A DNA stretch of 53,213 nt from a virus: the IMG/VR virus record IMGVR_UViG_3300021406_000015, positions 1 to 53,213 of that record. The stretch is one strand, 5' to 3'. The notes beneath the pieces are model-generated. The model had not been told where the DNA came from and made no database searches. It was given only the letters and a program-made list of their open reading frames with translations. Each line of letters begins with the position of its first letter. Within the stretch, counting starts at the first letter, position 1. A program made the position numbers and the translations under genes. Of the stretch, positions 40,796-50,382 are shown in pieces.

Positions 40796-42714
40796 TGCCC
40801 ATCCTTAATTACAGCCTCAACTTGCTGAGTACGCTTATTGTAAAGTTCATGCCCTTCTGGCTGACCTTCTGGACTTGGCCAGTTAGGATTTAGTTTCCAT
40901 TGTCCAGAATCTGGACTACCGCCACTACCCTGAAGTGCGGTTTGTAATTCTACTTTCTTCCCTTCAAGATTTGAGTGCGCAATAGCGACAAGCTGTTTAA
41001 ATATTGCATCAGGTAAAGCGCCTGTCTCCTGACGATCTAGCCATGCTTGAAAACTATTTGCAATACCGTAGTGCTGGACAAGATTATCGTAAGCGGCCTG
41101 ATTAAATCTTTTCTCAAGAGTGTTCTGAATAGTCGCAGCTACCTGTCTCTGTAATCCTGCCTTCACATCTGGGGGTGCTTTCATTGCCCGATCTGCAACA
41201 TCTACCAAAGCTTTCGCAGTGTCGTAATCATTACGCGCTGTCGTTACTTCCCGAGACAGTTTTGTGAACCCCGGTATTGCCGGTCCAATAGGCGATCTTG
41301 GCGTAGAGGCTGTTCCAGATGGCCTATGTTTTTCAGCCTCTTTCTTGAGTGTTGACGGAGAAGCTTGAGATCCAGAACTCGGTTTCGCAGCCGGTGTTCC
41401 TGTTTCTGCTGAAGGTCTTGCACCCGGAAACGTCTTAGTGCTTGTCCCTGTATGTGTAAACACATGAGGCTGATTGTTTTGATCGTAAACAAGGGTCTGC
41501 CCTGTAGTTGTGCTACTGGGAGTGTTCAACTGTTTATAGCGCGAGATTGCTTCAGAAGCTTGTTCTGGAGATAGTTGCTCTAAATCCTTACCGTAGGTAG
41601 CACGAATCCATTGTGCTTCTGCGGCAGTACTAGGATGTGCTGTCGATTTCGGCACCATCGTTTGGCCATTGAAATCGACTTCTTCAGGATCTTGGTCTGC
41701 GGCCATCGGAATACGCCAGTAATGTTCCTTACCATCAGCATCTTTTGTGGTTGCCAACTGAGAAAAATACTTTTCCTGACCAGCTTTTATTCCAGTAATG
41801 CTTTGCGCGAGTTCTTCAAACCATTTTCTTTGTTGCTCTGGTGGTGCATTAGGAAAGAGAGTCTTCAAATTCTTCATCTTTCCTTGGATAATAGCGAGAT
41901 CTCCAACGTTCTTTGCACCAGCCGCTGTTGTTGCAGCCTGAGCAGGAGATGGCGGGGCGGCTGCGGCAATTCCTTGTGCGGTGTGCTGATCCGCTGCGGT
42001 ATTTGCGGCTTGTTGTGTTTCCTGTTTTGCAATATTCTTTGGAATCTTTCCACGATTATGAAGACGGGTGGCATAAGCATCTGCTTCTTCGGCGGATGCA
42101 AACTTTCCTAGATTTTCCCCGGTCTTGAGATAGTGATCCCAAGCAGCTTTGAACATGGCTTTTTCAGCATCACTTCCCTCTGGCGGTTTTTTACCATCAG
42201 GAGTCAGAAACTTACCATTAACCACAGTCGGTACGAGAACTTCGTGTCCTTTGTCGTCCTGAAATGAAGTTGAATATTCGGAACTGTACGTGCCGTCCGG
42301 ATTCTGGACAGATGGCCGATCCCAAATTTGGATGTTTCCAGCCTCCACTAACCCCTTGGGGTTGGGGATGACCATCGTTGCTGTTGGGGTTGGCTTTGTG
42401 ATGTGCAAAGCGTCGGTTAGGATGTGGCCAAACTTCTGAATTGCGCCCGGACTCTTCTGTGGGTGATACAACTCCCTCATATCTTCCACGTTCTGCTGAA
42501 GCGCCTTCATTGCCTCTTGATATTGCGGAGTCGGCTGACCTTTTTCGTCAAGAAGCGTTGGGAGTTTGGATTGTAGATCGAGACGATTCTGAGCTAGCTC
42601 ATGAGCCTTGCTGACAAATTCCTCGTCAGACAGAGCTTGCTTGCGAGCACGGGCCTCACCACCACGCTGAAGACCTTGCTGGTATCCGGTATTAAAAACT
42701 TCAGCATTGGCCAT
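40777..42714 (-). CDS. internal virion protein with an ejection-type domain
   Basis: The 645-residue protein includes EVLVPTVVNGKFLTPDGKKP then HYLKTGENLGKFASAEEADA and YATRLHNRG (about 158-215), a block found in ejection and internal proteins of many phages. The middle is Ala/Gln-rich and the rest helical (MANAEVFNTGYQQGLQRGGE at the start). Two palindrome copies are encoded in different frames (SVQNPDG and GSPDSGQ). It should be packaged in the virion. Confidence 0.68.
   Translation of the reverse strand: MANAEVFNTGYQQGLQRGGEARARKQALSDEEFVSKAHELAQNRLDLQSKLPTLLDEKGQPTPQYQEAMKALQQNVEDMRELYHPQKSPGAIQKFGHILTDALHITKPTPTATMVIPNPKGLVEAGNIQIWDRPSVQNPDGTYSSEYSTSFQDDKGHEVLVPTVVNGKFLTPDGKKPPEGSDAEKAMFKAAWDHYLKTGENLGKFASAEEADAYATRLHNRGKIPKNIAKQETQQAANTAADQHTAQGIAAAAPPSPAQAATTAAGAKNVGDLAIIQGKMKNLKTLFPNAPPEQQRKWFEELAQSITGIKAGQEKYFSQLATTKDADGKEHYWRIPMAADQDPEEVDFNGQTMVPKSTAHPSTAAEAQWIRATYGKDLEQLSPEQASEAISRYKQLNTPSSTTTGQTLVYDQNNQPHVFTHTGTSTKTFPGARPSAETGTPAAKPSSGSQASPSTLKKEAEKHRPSGTASTPRSPIGPAIPGFTKLSREVTTARNDYDTAKALVDVADRAMKAPPDVKAGLQRQVAATIQNTLEKRFNQAAYDNLVQHYGIANSFQAWLDRQETGALPDAIFKQLVAIAHSNLEGKKVELQTALQGSGGSPDSGQWKLNPNWPSPEGQPEGHELYNKRTQQVEAVIKDGQWSPPQ
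40902..40916. repeat. 15-bp palindrome, perfect copy, inside an internal virion gene
   Basis: GTCCAGAATCTGGAC, exact match, translated as SPDSG in this frame. Confidence 0.85.
42295..42309. repeat. 15-bp palindrome inside an internal virion gene
   Basis: GTCCGGATTCTGGAC, 14 of 15 consensus bases, translated as VQNPD. Confidence 0.78.
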
Positions 42715-42718
42715 TACC

Positions 42719-42976
42719 CTACCTCTTGCCCGTAACCTTCTTGTGATGCGCTTTTCTGTACTTTTTCGCCGTCTTCACTGGAAGAACTTCTTCGTTCTTG
42801 TGAACTCGGGCAATGCCGGTCTTCTTCACCCTGCCGCCTTTTTTGTAGGAAGGAATATCTTTGCCAATGTCTTTGCCAAATCCACCGGTAGTGTCTTTTG
42901 TGTTGTTGCCCTTCCCGCCTTTACCTTTTCCCATCCCCTGTTTGAAATCGGCTTCGAAAGCATCCTGATTAGCCAT
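42719..42976 (-). CDS. small basic virion-associated protein
   Basis: The ATG at 42976 follows AAAGGAAGGGGATCA and gives 85 residues. A Gly/Lys-rich start (MGKGKGGKGNNTKDTTGGFG) leads to the motif KKGGRVKKTGIARVHKNEEV, which I recognise from the ends of phage tape-measure and virion proteins (GG-x-V-x-KTG-x-A-x-VHxGE). It probably binds another virion component or DNA. Confidence 0.75.
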   Translation of the reverse strand: MANQDAFEADFKQGMGKGKGGKGNNTKDTTGGFGKDIGKDIPSYKKGGRVKKTGIARVHKNEEVLPVKTAKKYRKAHHKKVTGKR

Positions 42977-42995
42977 TGATCCCCTTCCTTTGCAA

Positions 42996-43508
42996 CTAGA
43001 TCTTACCGAGTCCAAATCCCTCTGCGAAGCCTGCGCCTTGGGTGAGACCCATTCCGAGGATGGAGTTTGACCAGTTTTGCATTCTCTGAGCATCTGCTTG
43101 ATCTTGTGCTTGGTAAGCTCCGATACCTGTATTCAGGAGACTACTTCCCAAACTGCTGGCATTACCCAGTGCCCCGCTCGTCAACGATGAAACTAGATCA
43201 TTGATGCTGCTACGCGCCTTATCGCCTGCTGTCTGATTCGCAGAATTTGTGCCACCGCTTCTATTGTGGAATTGCGCCGTACTATTAAGTTGTTGCTGTT
43301 TTGCGCCCTGAATAGCGCTCGTTTGAGGCGCTAAGAGCTTCCCTATTTTCGCGCTGTCCCCTGAAAGAAGGGCAGAATTGAATGCGGAAGCTTGGGAAAG
43401 GTTCTGCTCCCCGAGCGAAGTCGCGAAGCCACCAATACTCCCAAACTTATTGATGTTTGAGTTCAGCACGGGCGAACTTCCACCAAATAGGCTACTGAAG
43501 AACCCCAT
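42996..43508 (-). CDS. probable internal virion protein
   Basis: I use the ATG at 43508 behind GCAGGAGACGCTCCT, giving 170 residues. It is Ser/Gly/Asn/Gln-rich and helical: MGFFSSLFGGSSPVLNSNIN, then SSLTSGALGNASSLGSSLLN and GIGAYQAQDQADAQRMQNW. This matches small internal or head-tail proteins that precede the ejection proteins. Function is unassigned. Confidence 0.68.
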   Translation of the reverse strand: MGFFSSLFGGSSPVLNSNINKFGSIGGFATSLGEQNLSQASAFNSALLSGDSAKIGKLLAPQTSAIQGAKQQQLNSTAQFHNRSGGTNSANQTAGDKARSSINDLVSSLTSGALGNASSLGSSLLNTGIGAYQAQDQADAQRMQNWSNSILGMGLTQGAGFAEGFGLGKI

Positions 43509-43622
43509 AGGAGCGTCTCCTGCGCCGCGCTCCCGGACGGGCATTCTCGTAAATCGATGATATAATTGAGGGTGTCGAGCGGTTGGACGCTCGAATTTCA
43601 CCTCATCGCTGAAAGGAGCGAC

Positions 43623-44360
43623 ATGGCACCCTCGCCTGCAACATTATATCCCCAAACCATTGAGACACAAGCAGAATCCACGCTAAAGACTTGCCGGATA
43701 TGCAGAATTCCTCTTCCTTACTCATGCTTCACCAGAAATGTCAGAGAGCGGGACGGATTTGAATCTCGCTGCAAATCCTGCACAGATGCCTACTATGACC
43801 AGTTGCGGGTCAAACACGCACTCGCCAGCAATCTACCTCTCGTGAAAATTTGCGCGAGATGCGGCATCGAGAAATCAGTGCTTGATTTTTACAAAACTAA
43901 ATTCTCGTCTGATGGAAGAAGATGTGAATGCAAATTATGCATAGGGCTCGCCTCCGCAGAAAGGTGGAAGGTAAACCCGCGTCCTCCGGAACTAAATAGA
44001 AAGAAAAACCTTGATTGGCGTACAGCCAATAAAACATACGTCAAGAAAAGGTCGCAAGAGTTACATTTTGATCGCTATAGTGCCAGCCGTGAATGGTATG
44101 AAATACAACTTGCCGACCAAGGCGGCGGGTGTGCTATTTGCGGTACAACAGTTCCAAAAGGAGCAGGGAATAGATTCCATATTGACCATGATCATAAATG
44201 CTGTCCACAAGCTGGTCGCGCCTGCGACAAATGTCGTCGTGGATTGCTTTGTAGTACATGCAATCTTGCTTTAGAGCGTATAGAGTCTATTCCCGGATGG
44301 GGCGAAAAAGCCACCGCCTACCTCGACAAGTACCGCCTTCATGTACAAGCTGCGGATTAA
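43623..44360 (+). CDS. endonuclease VII family mobile nuclease
   Basis: From the ATG behind GAAAGGAGCGAC the protein has 245 residues. Two zinc ribbons (CRICRIPLPYSCFTRN with CKSC; CARCGIEKSVLDFYKT with CKLC) precede the endonuclease VII core CAICGTTVPKGAGNRFHIDH, then CRRGLLCSTCNLALERI. It stands on the plus strand among minus-strand structural genes and has TATAAT 59 bp upstream, typical of a mobile insertion. Its last base pairs overlap the convergent gene. Confidence 0.86.
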   Translation: MAPSPATLYPQTIETQAESTLKTCRICRIPLPYSCFTRNVRERDGFESRCKSCTDAYYDQLRVKHALASNLPLVKICARCGIEKSVLDFYKTKFSSDGRRCECKLCIGLASAERWKVNPRPPELNRKKNLDWRTANKTYVKKRSQELHFDRYSASREWYEIQLADQGGGCAICGTTVPKGAGNRFHIDHDHKCCPQAGRACDKCRRGLLCSTCNLALERIESIPGWGEKATAYLDKYRLHVQAAD

Positions 44361-45118
44361 GTGGCCTGTACCTGAGCAGTGAGTATGCCGTTCGTAAAAA
44401 TCATTGAACCTTGCGTCCCTCCACCCGTCAGAGCCGCAGTCGTGATCGTTACACTCAATCCAGCGGTAGGAAGCTGGCTCGTTGCTAAATTGCCGCTTAA
44501 GTCTGTAAAGGCTGGTTGCGTCTGGCTGAATGTCCCCGAATTTGCGTTATATGCATTGATCCACTCATGTGCAACCGCAGGCGTGTTTTGAGGCACAACG
44601 GGCAACGCAGTAGCCCACCATAAGCTTGCTGAGTAAACGACTATAGCGGTGTAGTTCTGTGGTAGTGGGAACGAGGCCGAACCATTGACTGTCCCTGTTG
44701 TCGGGGTGAGGGTACAGAGCCCAGCACCGAGGTTCGTAATAAAGCATAAAAACGGTGAGGTGATGACACTGTTCAGCGAGATCGCCACGGGCGAAGCATC
44801 GTTTACTACAATCAATGCGCCGGAGTCAGTTTGTTGAAGGGTATAGCTCGTGGCAGCTTCTTGGTTATTCGTTGTCCCTAACCCTGTAAAGTTGTTCGTG
44901 CTTCCGCCACTGCTCGATGATGAACTGGATGTCGTAGATGTGGTCGTCGTTGTGGCCGCAGCCGCAGTCTTCTGAAGCGCTGCCACCTTTGAGTTGAGAA
45001 GGACAATAGCCCTATCATTGTTGTTCAACCATGGGTAGATCCGTTGGATGTGAACGGTCACCTTCGGGTCCACACTCTTGTCTACTTGCGGATAATACGG
45101 CTGCGCTGGAGTTGACAT
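44357..45118 (-). CDS. structural protein with Thr/Ser linker
   Basis: The 253-residue protein has a helical N-terminal part (VDPKVTVHIQRIYPWLNNND), a poly-Thr/Ser linker (TTTTTSTTSSSSSSSGG), then a beta-rich domain (VISLNSVITSPFLCFITN and SASFPLPQNYTAIVVYS) ending GLSVTITTAALTGGGTQGSM. Such a layout is typical of tail-fibre or decoration proteins. The exact place in the virion is unknown. Confidence 0.72.
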   Translation of the reverse strand: MSTPAQPYYPQVDKSVDPKVTVHIQRIYPWLNNNDRAIVLLNSKVAALQKTAAAATTTTTSTTSSSSSSSGGSTNNFTGLGTTNNQEAATSYTLQQTDSGALIVVNDASPVAISLNSVITSPFLCFITNLGAGLCTLTPTTGTVNGSASFPLPQNYTAIVVYSASLWWATALPVVPQNTPAVAHEWINAYNANSGTFSQTQPAFTDLSGNLATSQLPTAGLSVTITTAALTGGGTQGSMIFTNGILTAQVQAT

Positions 45119-45241
45119 TTATTTTGCCCTCCGCTGTGCTCGTGCAGCGCATGTAGCGCAGAGACCGTTGTCTGGCGGCTTGATCTGCACCGCTCCACAG
45201 CGCGTGCAGCGGCGCTTTTGAATTGTAATGTGCTTTGCCAT
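45119..45241 (-). CDS. 40-residue zinc-ribbon protein
   Basis: ATG behind TTTGAGGTCGTAGA opens MAKHITIQKRRCTRCGAVQI and continues PPDNGLCATCAARAQRRAK, a single CxxC...CxxC zinc ribbon with basic ends. Its stop abuts the start of the Thr/Ser-linker structural gene, and it follows the giant tail gene by 14 nt. Confidence 0.7.
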   Translation of the reverse strand: MAKHITIQKRRCTRCGAVQIKPPDNGLCATCAARAQRRAK

Positions 45242-45255
45242 TCTACGACCTCAAA

Positions 45256-48200
45256 TTATATAGCGGCATCTGGTGATCCTTCCGGCCCTCCAAAAGGAGT
45301 GATAATTTGGTAGTTTGCACTACTGCCCCACCACTTGACTTTTGCTTCACACCTACTCTTGAACAGAAAGAATGGCGATGCAGAACTCAAACGGTAAGCA
45401 ATCAGTTTGAACTTGTTTGCTGGAATCGGCGTCTTATACTTCGTCTGCAATCCTCCAGATGCCGGAATGGTCAATGTAATGGTCGGGAGTCCATCTGTCG
45501 GTCCACCACGAAAATCGAGTTCAAGAGTGAGATCAGTCGTGGACGCGTATGCGATATTCATTTCACGAATATGTTGCCATCCCATTAAACCATGTGATGT
45601 GTATTCACTCTGCCATTCGACCACGGATTCAGGATACGGCTCCATAACCCACTGACACTGCCATCCGAGATCGGGACCATGACGCCAGAGGACTCCATCT
45701 GTCGAGATGATTCTAACCTGATGGGCAAGGAACGGGGGTGTGAATGTAAGAGGGATAATCACCTGATGGGCAGCGGTTATCGGTGATTCATTCGGTGTGA
45801 AAATCGCGAAATCGTCTGATCTCTGAATTGCAATAGCTTTAGCATTGCTAAAGGTATTGGCCTCCAGAAGAAGGCCTTGAATAAACTTGTTCCCCGGCGT
45901 TCCGCAGTCCTCCCATACAGTTGGACGATCCTGCGTAGCCTCTGGGAACACTGAAAATGACGGTTGCCAGAGGTCCAAGACGTTCCCGGCTGCTGTAGGC
46001 CAATTGAGCACCATGCCTACGTCGATCAACTCATCACCATAGCCATCGATGAAGTCGATGATGTACGGAAGCAACCCTCCTGTGGTTCCTGCTAGTGCTG
46101 CTGGGGAAAAACCAGTAATCGTCGTACCATACCGGTTGGCGTACAAAGCAACATTGATCACGCTTGTCGGCTGTACGATAGCCTTGATGAAGATATCGCC
46201 AAGACGCTTGAATGCGCGTGCATCACCAGCATTCTGTGACCCTGTGGCAACTACGGAAACCGCAACCTCCGGGTTGCCAGATCCAAACAGCCGTACACTT
46301 CCATCTGTGCAGCCAACCATTACCGTATCTGTGTTTGGACCTTTCTCCCATGCGTGTGTTGTGACTGGGAACTGATAAACATCCGGCACCCATCCCTTAC
46401 CAATTAGGTCAAATACTAGCGTTCTTGGAGTTCCGGTCGCATCAGCGTAATCGTAATACAGAACCGTATCCGCGTAAGTTAGCTGCTGCGCCTCTGGAAT
46501 ATCGTCATTGGGAGGGTAGATCGTGTATGCACCAATTGTGATCGGTTGAGGGACAACGCCTTCGCGCGGAAACAGGTTGTAAATGTCGTTGGTGATGCAA
46601 ACATCCTGACCGCCGAATTCGCAGGCATAGATACCGTCTTTTGCGCGGAAAAAGGCTGTATCCCCACCGTCTGTGCAGACGCAGTTTGGAATATACAGGC
46701 CCTTAGATCCTGTCGCTTCAACAACGTTGAACGGTGTTCCTTCTACGCCCTCTACCGTAGCCAGTGCTTGATCGTATGTTGGATAGATCAGCCACCGTCT
46801 TTCTGCCGTCCATACCATCGACATTGCGGCAGTTTTTACGCCATTGATCAGAGCTTCATCCGGAGACGTAACGGGAATCTGATTCGTCTGTGGTGCAGAA
46901 TCTGGATTGTTTCCCTTGGTGAAATACAAGGTTCCGGGATTAAGTTCATCGCCCACCGCAAACATATACGCAACGTTGTCTGTCGGCCCCCATAGATACG
47001 GCAGGGGTTGAGCCGCAAGATCGGGTTCAGGAATCTCGTAGGCAAGATTTGTTCCGTCAGGGACTCCCGGAATAATCATCGTTGTAGTTGAAGTCGGTCT
47101 CGAATAGAGTGAATATGCCAGTGACGTCGGAGAACCAATCTGAATCAGTGTTCCCGGTAACCAACGAGTGTTGAATTGATCTCCGGAAACCCACGTAATC
47201 TGTCCACCGGTTACATTGATGATTCCTTTGTGTGGCAGATCGATTACGGGGAATGGTTCGTAGTTATCGAAGTCCAGAATCTGGTTTGCCGCGACTTCAA
47301 GGTCCGTCAATTCGTCGGTGATCGGTGTAGGCGGTTCTGTGTTAGGTCCTGTTGCAACATACGTGAAGTTGTCTAATCCTTCATCGATACGGTAATAATC
47401 AATCACGTCTACTTGCGGGTCTGGGGAATAGACAGGCGTTACTGTATTGGCAAGAACTGGCGTTGACTGACTTGGTGACTCCGGAGATGGGTTCGACACC
47501 GCACCGGTTGCAGTGCTCCGATAAACATAGCGATATGAAACCCCAGTCCTTACCCCAATCGGCAGTGGTGGAATTGTCGGAGAGTTCGGCGATGTCGATA
47601 CCGCCGTCATGATCAATGTAGCCTGATCTTTGTCCCAGTAGTCCCAATCGATTTCTACGTCATAAACGCCTGTAGCCGGGAATGTGATATTGAGGTTCGT
47701 GGTCAGCGCAGGACTGGTATCGCTGCCGCTTGTTCCACCTCCTACAAACAAAATCGGTAGAGAACTAAGGACAGTGATCGTCTGTCCGCGTGATGCTGGT
47801 ACTGCTGCTGCTCCACCAGTGACGGTCGCAGAAGCACCGCCACTGATGCCGAACATGATTTGATCTTTGTATTGCAATGAGAACTGATACGTTCCAGCGG
47901 TCGGAACAAATAAGCTTCCAGTCACGCATGCGTTGAAGTCTTGATACCCTTCTGTTTCCAAGGCGGGATTGAAAAGCTGGATCGTGCTTGCAACTGATCC
48001 ATCTGGATTCAGGACATTCCAGTTTACCGGCGTTGTGTTGTTCGTCGGCGATTGCATCGACCACGAGTTGTTGGTTGGTGACGTGTCCGGGACTGGATCT
48101 GTCAGTGATCTTGGCATGCCAGAACCGGTATCGTTCGGATTCTTCCAGATGTACTCGCCAACTGGACCGCTATGTGGAGATCCGCCGCCTGCGGGAGGAG

Positions 48201-49320
48201 GTGTTCCCCAAACATTTGCTGTCACGTTGCCAAGAGTAGAAATGACCGTCGCAATCGCTGCTACCGTCACCGACCAATTGACGGTAAAATTTCCGCTATT
48301 TGCGGAAAACGAGTTCGCCGATGAATCAATACCGATTTGAAGCTGAGAGGCTCCACTCGGCACCGTTACCGTTGTTCCGGCACCTATGAAGAATACGAGA
48401 GGCAGAGACCCGCCCGGAGCAACAACATTTCCTGCGGTGTCAGTGAAAGCTCCAACAATGATGGACGGAGTTCCGGATATGCCGCTGGTACCACCGGGAT
48501 ACGTTGGGCCAGTAGGACCAGCAGTTGCAGGCGTGGCCGCTGGATTACCGTTAACTGTTGCAGTCCCGGTGACTGTCAATGTAATCGTAGAACCCGCAAT
48601 CAACTCCGGCGCATCACCTGTGATGATGACTGGAGCCGTTCCATCGGATGCATTTGTCTGACCGTAGTTATACGGCGATGGGTTCGCACCGCCTACGTTC
48701 GTCCACGGGATGGTAGTGGCAGGAAGATCGTCAGTCCCGGTTGTCGTTGTGTCCTGCGTTGTTACTGTCGGGGCAATCTGGGGCTCTTCGATACCAGTCT
48801 TAAAAATTAAACCATCTGACCGCACCTTGGTTGCGCCAAAACAGTACGATGTTGGAGTAACCGCAAGAGGGTAAGTCGTCGGTCCGTTGTCGATCAGAAA
48901 CTTCGTTGTAATCGTTACATCTTCTGACGGATCTCCTGTGTATATCCACGGCTGTACGGAGGCATTTGGGCGGAATGGGCAAAAGGCAATCTCGTTTCCA
49001 CTATAGCCAGTGCCTATTCTGTTGCCAGCAACATACATCGCTCCTGCTGCACCGATGACCCGGATGAAGCCCCCCGCAGGTCCACCCGGTGTAGTGTCGT
49101 TCAGAATTGTGAGACTGTTGATCGGGGTAGGAAGCGCAGAGTAAATCGCTGCACCCTCTGTTGAACGCGAAACGATTTGACCTTGTTTAAGAGCCCGGAT
49201 GTTTTGCAAATAAGAATACTTATTCGGTTCAAGAGAATCGAGCGGGTGTACAGTGTCTATTCCACCCGGCTGAAATCTTTGTCCGTTTTTGTCGCGTTCG
49301 TATTGTTGTGGTTGAGCCAT
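45256..49320 (-). CDS. giant tail protein (nozzle/tubular protein-like)
   Basis: The 1354-residue protein starts MAQPQQYERDKNGQRFQPGG then DTVHPLDSLEPNKYSYLQNI and RALKQGQIVSR, which matches the beginning of podophage tail tubular or nozzle proteins. Long beta-sandwich and propeller-like stretches follow, including YRYVYRSTATGAVSNPSPES (about 593) and a late domain RWLIYPTYDQALATVEGVEG (about 835). It is the largest gene of the window and probably forms the tail tip or a host-contact module. A Tat-secreted gene at 20857 copies its residue 593-660 module. Confidence 0.7.
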   Translation of the reverse strand: MAQPQQYERDKNGQRFQPGGIDTVHPLDSLEPNKYSYLQNIRALKQGQIVSRSTEGAAIYSALPTPINSLTILNDTTPGGPAGGFIRVIGAAGAMYVAGNRIGTGYSGNEIAFCPFRPNASVQPWIYTGDPSEDVTITTKFLIDNGPTTYPLAVTPTSYCFGATKVRSDGLIFKTGIEEPQIAPTVTTQDTTTTGTDDLPATTIPWTNVGGANPSPYNYGQTNASDGTAPVIITGDAPELIAGSTITLTVTGTATVNGNPAATPATAGPTGPTYPGGTSGISGTPSIIVGAFTDTAGNVVAPGGSLPLVFFIGAGTTVTVPSGASQLQIGIDSSANSFSANSGNFTVNWSVTVAAIATVISTLGNVTANVWGTPPPAGGGSPHSGPVGEYIWKNPNDTGSGMPRSLTDPVPDTSPTNNSWSMQSPTNNTTPVNWNVLNPDGSVASTIQLFNPALETEGYQDFNACVTGSLFVPTAGTYQFSLQYKDQIMFGISGGASATVTGGAAAVPASRGQTITVLSSLPILFVGGGTSGSDTSPALTTNLNITFPATGVYDVEIDWDYWDKDQATLIMTAVSTSPNSPTIPPLPIGVRTGVSYRYVYRSTATGAVSNPSPESPSQSTPVLANTVTPVYSPDPQVDVIDYYRIDEGLDNFTYVATGPNTEPPTPITDELTDLEVAANQILDFDNYEPFPVIDLPHKGIINVTGGQITWVSGDQFNTRWLPGTLIQIGSPTSLAYSLYSRPTSTTTMIIPGVPDGTNLAYEIPEPDLAAQPLPYLWGPTDNVAYMFAVGDELNPGTLYFTKGNNPDSAPQTNQIPVTSPDEALINGVKTAAMSMVWTAERRWLIYPTYDQALATVEGVEGTPFNVVEATGSKGLYIPNCVCTDGGDTAFFRAKDGIYACEFGGQDVCITNDIYNLFPREGVVPQPITIGAYTIYPPNDDIPEAQQLTYADTVLYYDYADATGTPRTLVFDLIGKGWVPDVYQFPVTTHAWEKGPNTDTVMVGCTDGSVRLFGSGNPEVAVSVVATGSQNAGDARAFKRLGDIFIKAIVQPTSVINVALYANRYGTTITGFSPAALAGTTGGLLPYIIDFIDGYGDELIDVGMVLNWPTAAGNVLDLWQPSFSVFPEATQDRPTVWEDCGTPGNKFIQGLLLEANTFSNAKAIAIQRSDDFAIFTPNESPITAAHQVIIPLTFTPPFLAHQVRIISTDGVLWRHGPDLGWQCQWVMEPYPESVVEWQSEYTSHGLMGWQHIREMNIAYASTTDLTLELDFRGGPTDGLPTITLTIPASGGLQTKYKTPIPANKFKLIAYRLSSASPFFLFKSRCEAKVKWWGSSANYQIITPFGGPEGSPDAAI
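46893..46907. repeat. 15-bp palindrome, diverged copy in the tail gene
   Basis: GTGCAGAATCTGGAT, 13 of 15 consensus bases. Confidence 0.5.
47272..47286. repeat. 15-bp palindrome, diverged copy in the tail gene
   Basis: GTCCAGAATCTGGTT, 13 of 15 consensus bases, encoding QILDF. Confidence 0.6.
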
Positions 49321-49374
49321 GGGAGCCGTTCTCCACCTTGTTCACTTTCACCCGGCTCCCGGACCGATGAAAGC

Positions 49375-50382
49375 TTATTTAGAAGTGCTGTACTCTTGTT
49401 CTCTGATGAATACACCACGTTGTTCTATAGTCGCACCATCTTTCATCTGATACGCAACAATTTCCGCGTCCTCCCTATCAAATATCGCTGCCCACATTCT
49501 ACTCTTGATCCACTTAAAATCACCATCGTTGCGCGTTCTCTTGCCTCTGACGTAACGTTTTAAGTCACCCTCTCCTTTTACGACCATAAACTGATCTGCT
49601 TCGCGTTCTCGCTTTTCTTTTAGTCTTCGCCTCTGACGCTGATCTGCCTGACATTTGTCTGTACAGAATTTTTGTGTTGGCTTAATGGTAAAGTATGTTT
49701 TGCCGCAAGAACACAGCTTCTCCTTCGGTTTTCGCTCTTCAATGATCTGCTCTATTGTTTTGCCTTGTTCAAGGTGATAATGCAACAACGATGGATCTAA
49801 ATCCAACTCTCTGGACCAATCAACGAATAGCTTTTCTTCACCAAGTGCCGCAATTCTTCGACTACTGCGTTTATTTCTAGCTTGATCGCCACGCGGAATC
49901 CATTTGCAGTTTCCCGGTTCATAATCGCCGTTTACATCTATTCTCTCGATGGTTAGTCCGCCAGATGGTCCCATATCATCATAGAAATTCTGAAAACTAT
50001 TTAACCATCGCCGACAGACGGTAATTCCTCTCCCACCGTAATCTTTATAGTGATGGAGATTTGGATTGAGACACCTTTCCTTCATAGCTATCCAACTATT
50101 CCACTCAGAAGTATGGCTCATGCCGTGGTCAACTTCTTTCACGACTTCTGCGTTATAGCAACCACAACTCTGACTGACACCATTCCGCAAATTACATCGG
50201 CTGATTTCTTTGATTGTTCCGCATTCACACTGGCATTTCCAATATATGTATCGCCCACGATTAGGCGCTCTTTTCAAAACAGTCCAACGGCCATAGTGTT
50301 CGCCAGTTAAATTTATAAATTTTCTACTCCAAGTATGCTGTTTGGTATTCTCAACCCAGTAAGGTTTGCCCCTTTCCCTCAT
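49375..50382 (-). CDS. HNH homing-type endonuclease
   Basis: I use the ATG at 50382 behind CGGGAGACAGAATA, giving 335 residues; an upstream start at 50454 would overlap the adaptor gene by over 100 nt. Core: zinc part CQCECGTIKEISRC with SCGCY, SEWNSWIAMKERCLNPN, YYKDYGGRGITVCRRWLNSF-like block, DDMGPSGGLTIERIDVNGDY and EPGNCKWIPRGDQARNKRSS. A second finger CSCGKTYFTIKPTQKFC follows with a long basic helix. It lies between two structural genes on their strand, as an inserted mobile nuclease. Confidence 0.85.
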   Translation of the reverse strand: MRERGKPYWVENTKQHTWSRKFINLTGEHYGRWTVLKRAPNRGRYIYWKCQCECGTIKEISRCNLRNGVSQSCGCYNAEVVKEVDHGMSHTSEWNSWIAMKERCLNPNLHHYKDYGGRGITVCRRWLNSFQNFYDDMGPSGGLTIERIDVNGDYEPGNCKWIPRGDQARNKRSSRRIAALGEEKLFVDWSRELDLDPSLLHYHLEQGKTIEQIIEERKPKEKLCSCGKTYFTIKPTQKFCTDKCQADQRQRRRLKEKREREADQFMVVKGEGDLKRYVRGKRTRNDGDFKWIKSRMWAAIFDREDAEIVAYQMKDGATIEQRGVFIREQEYSTSK

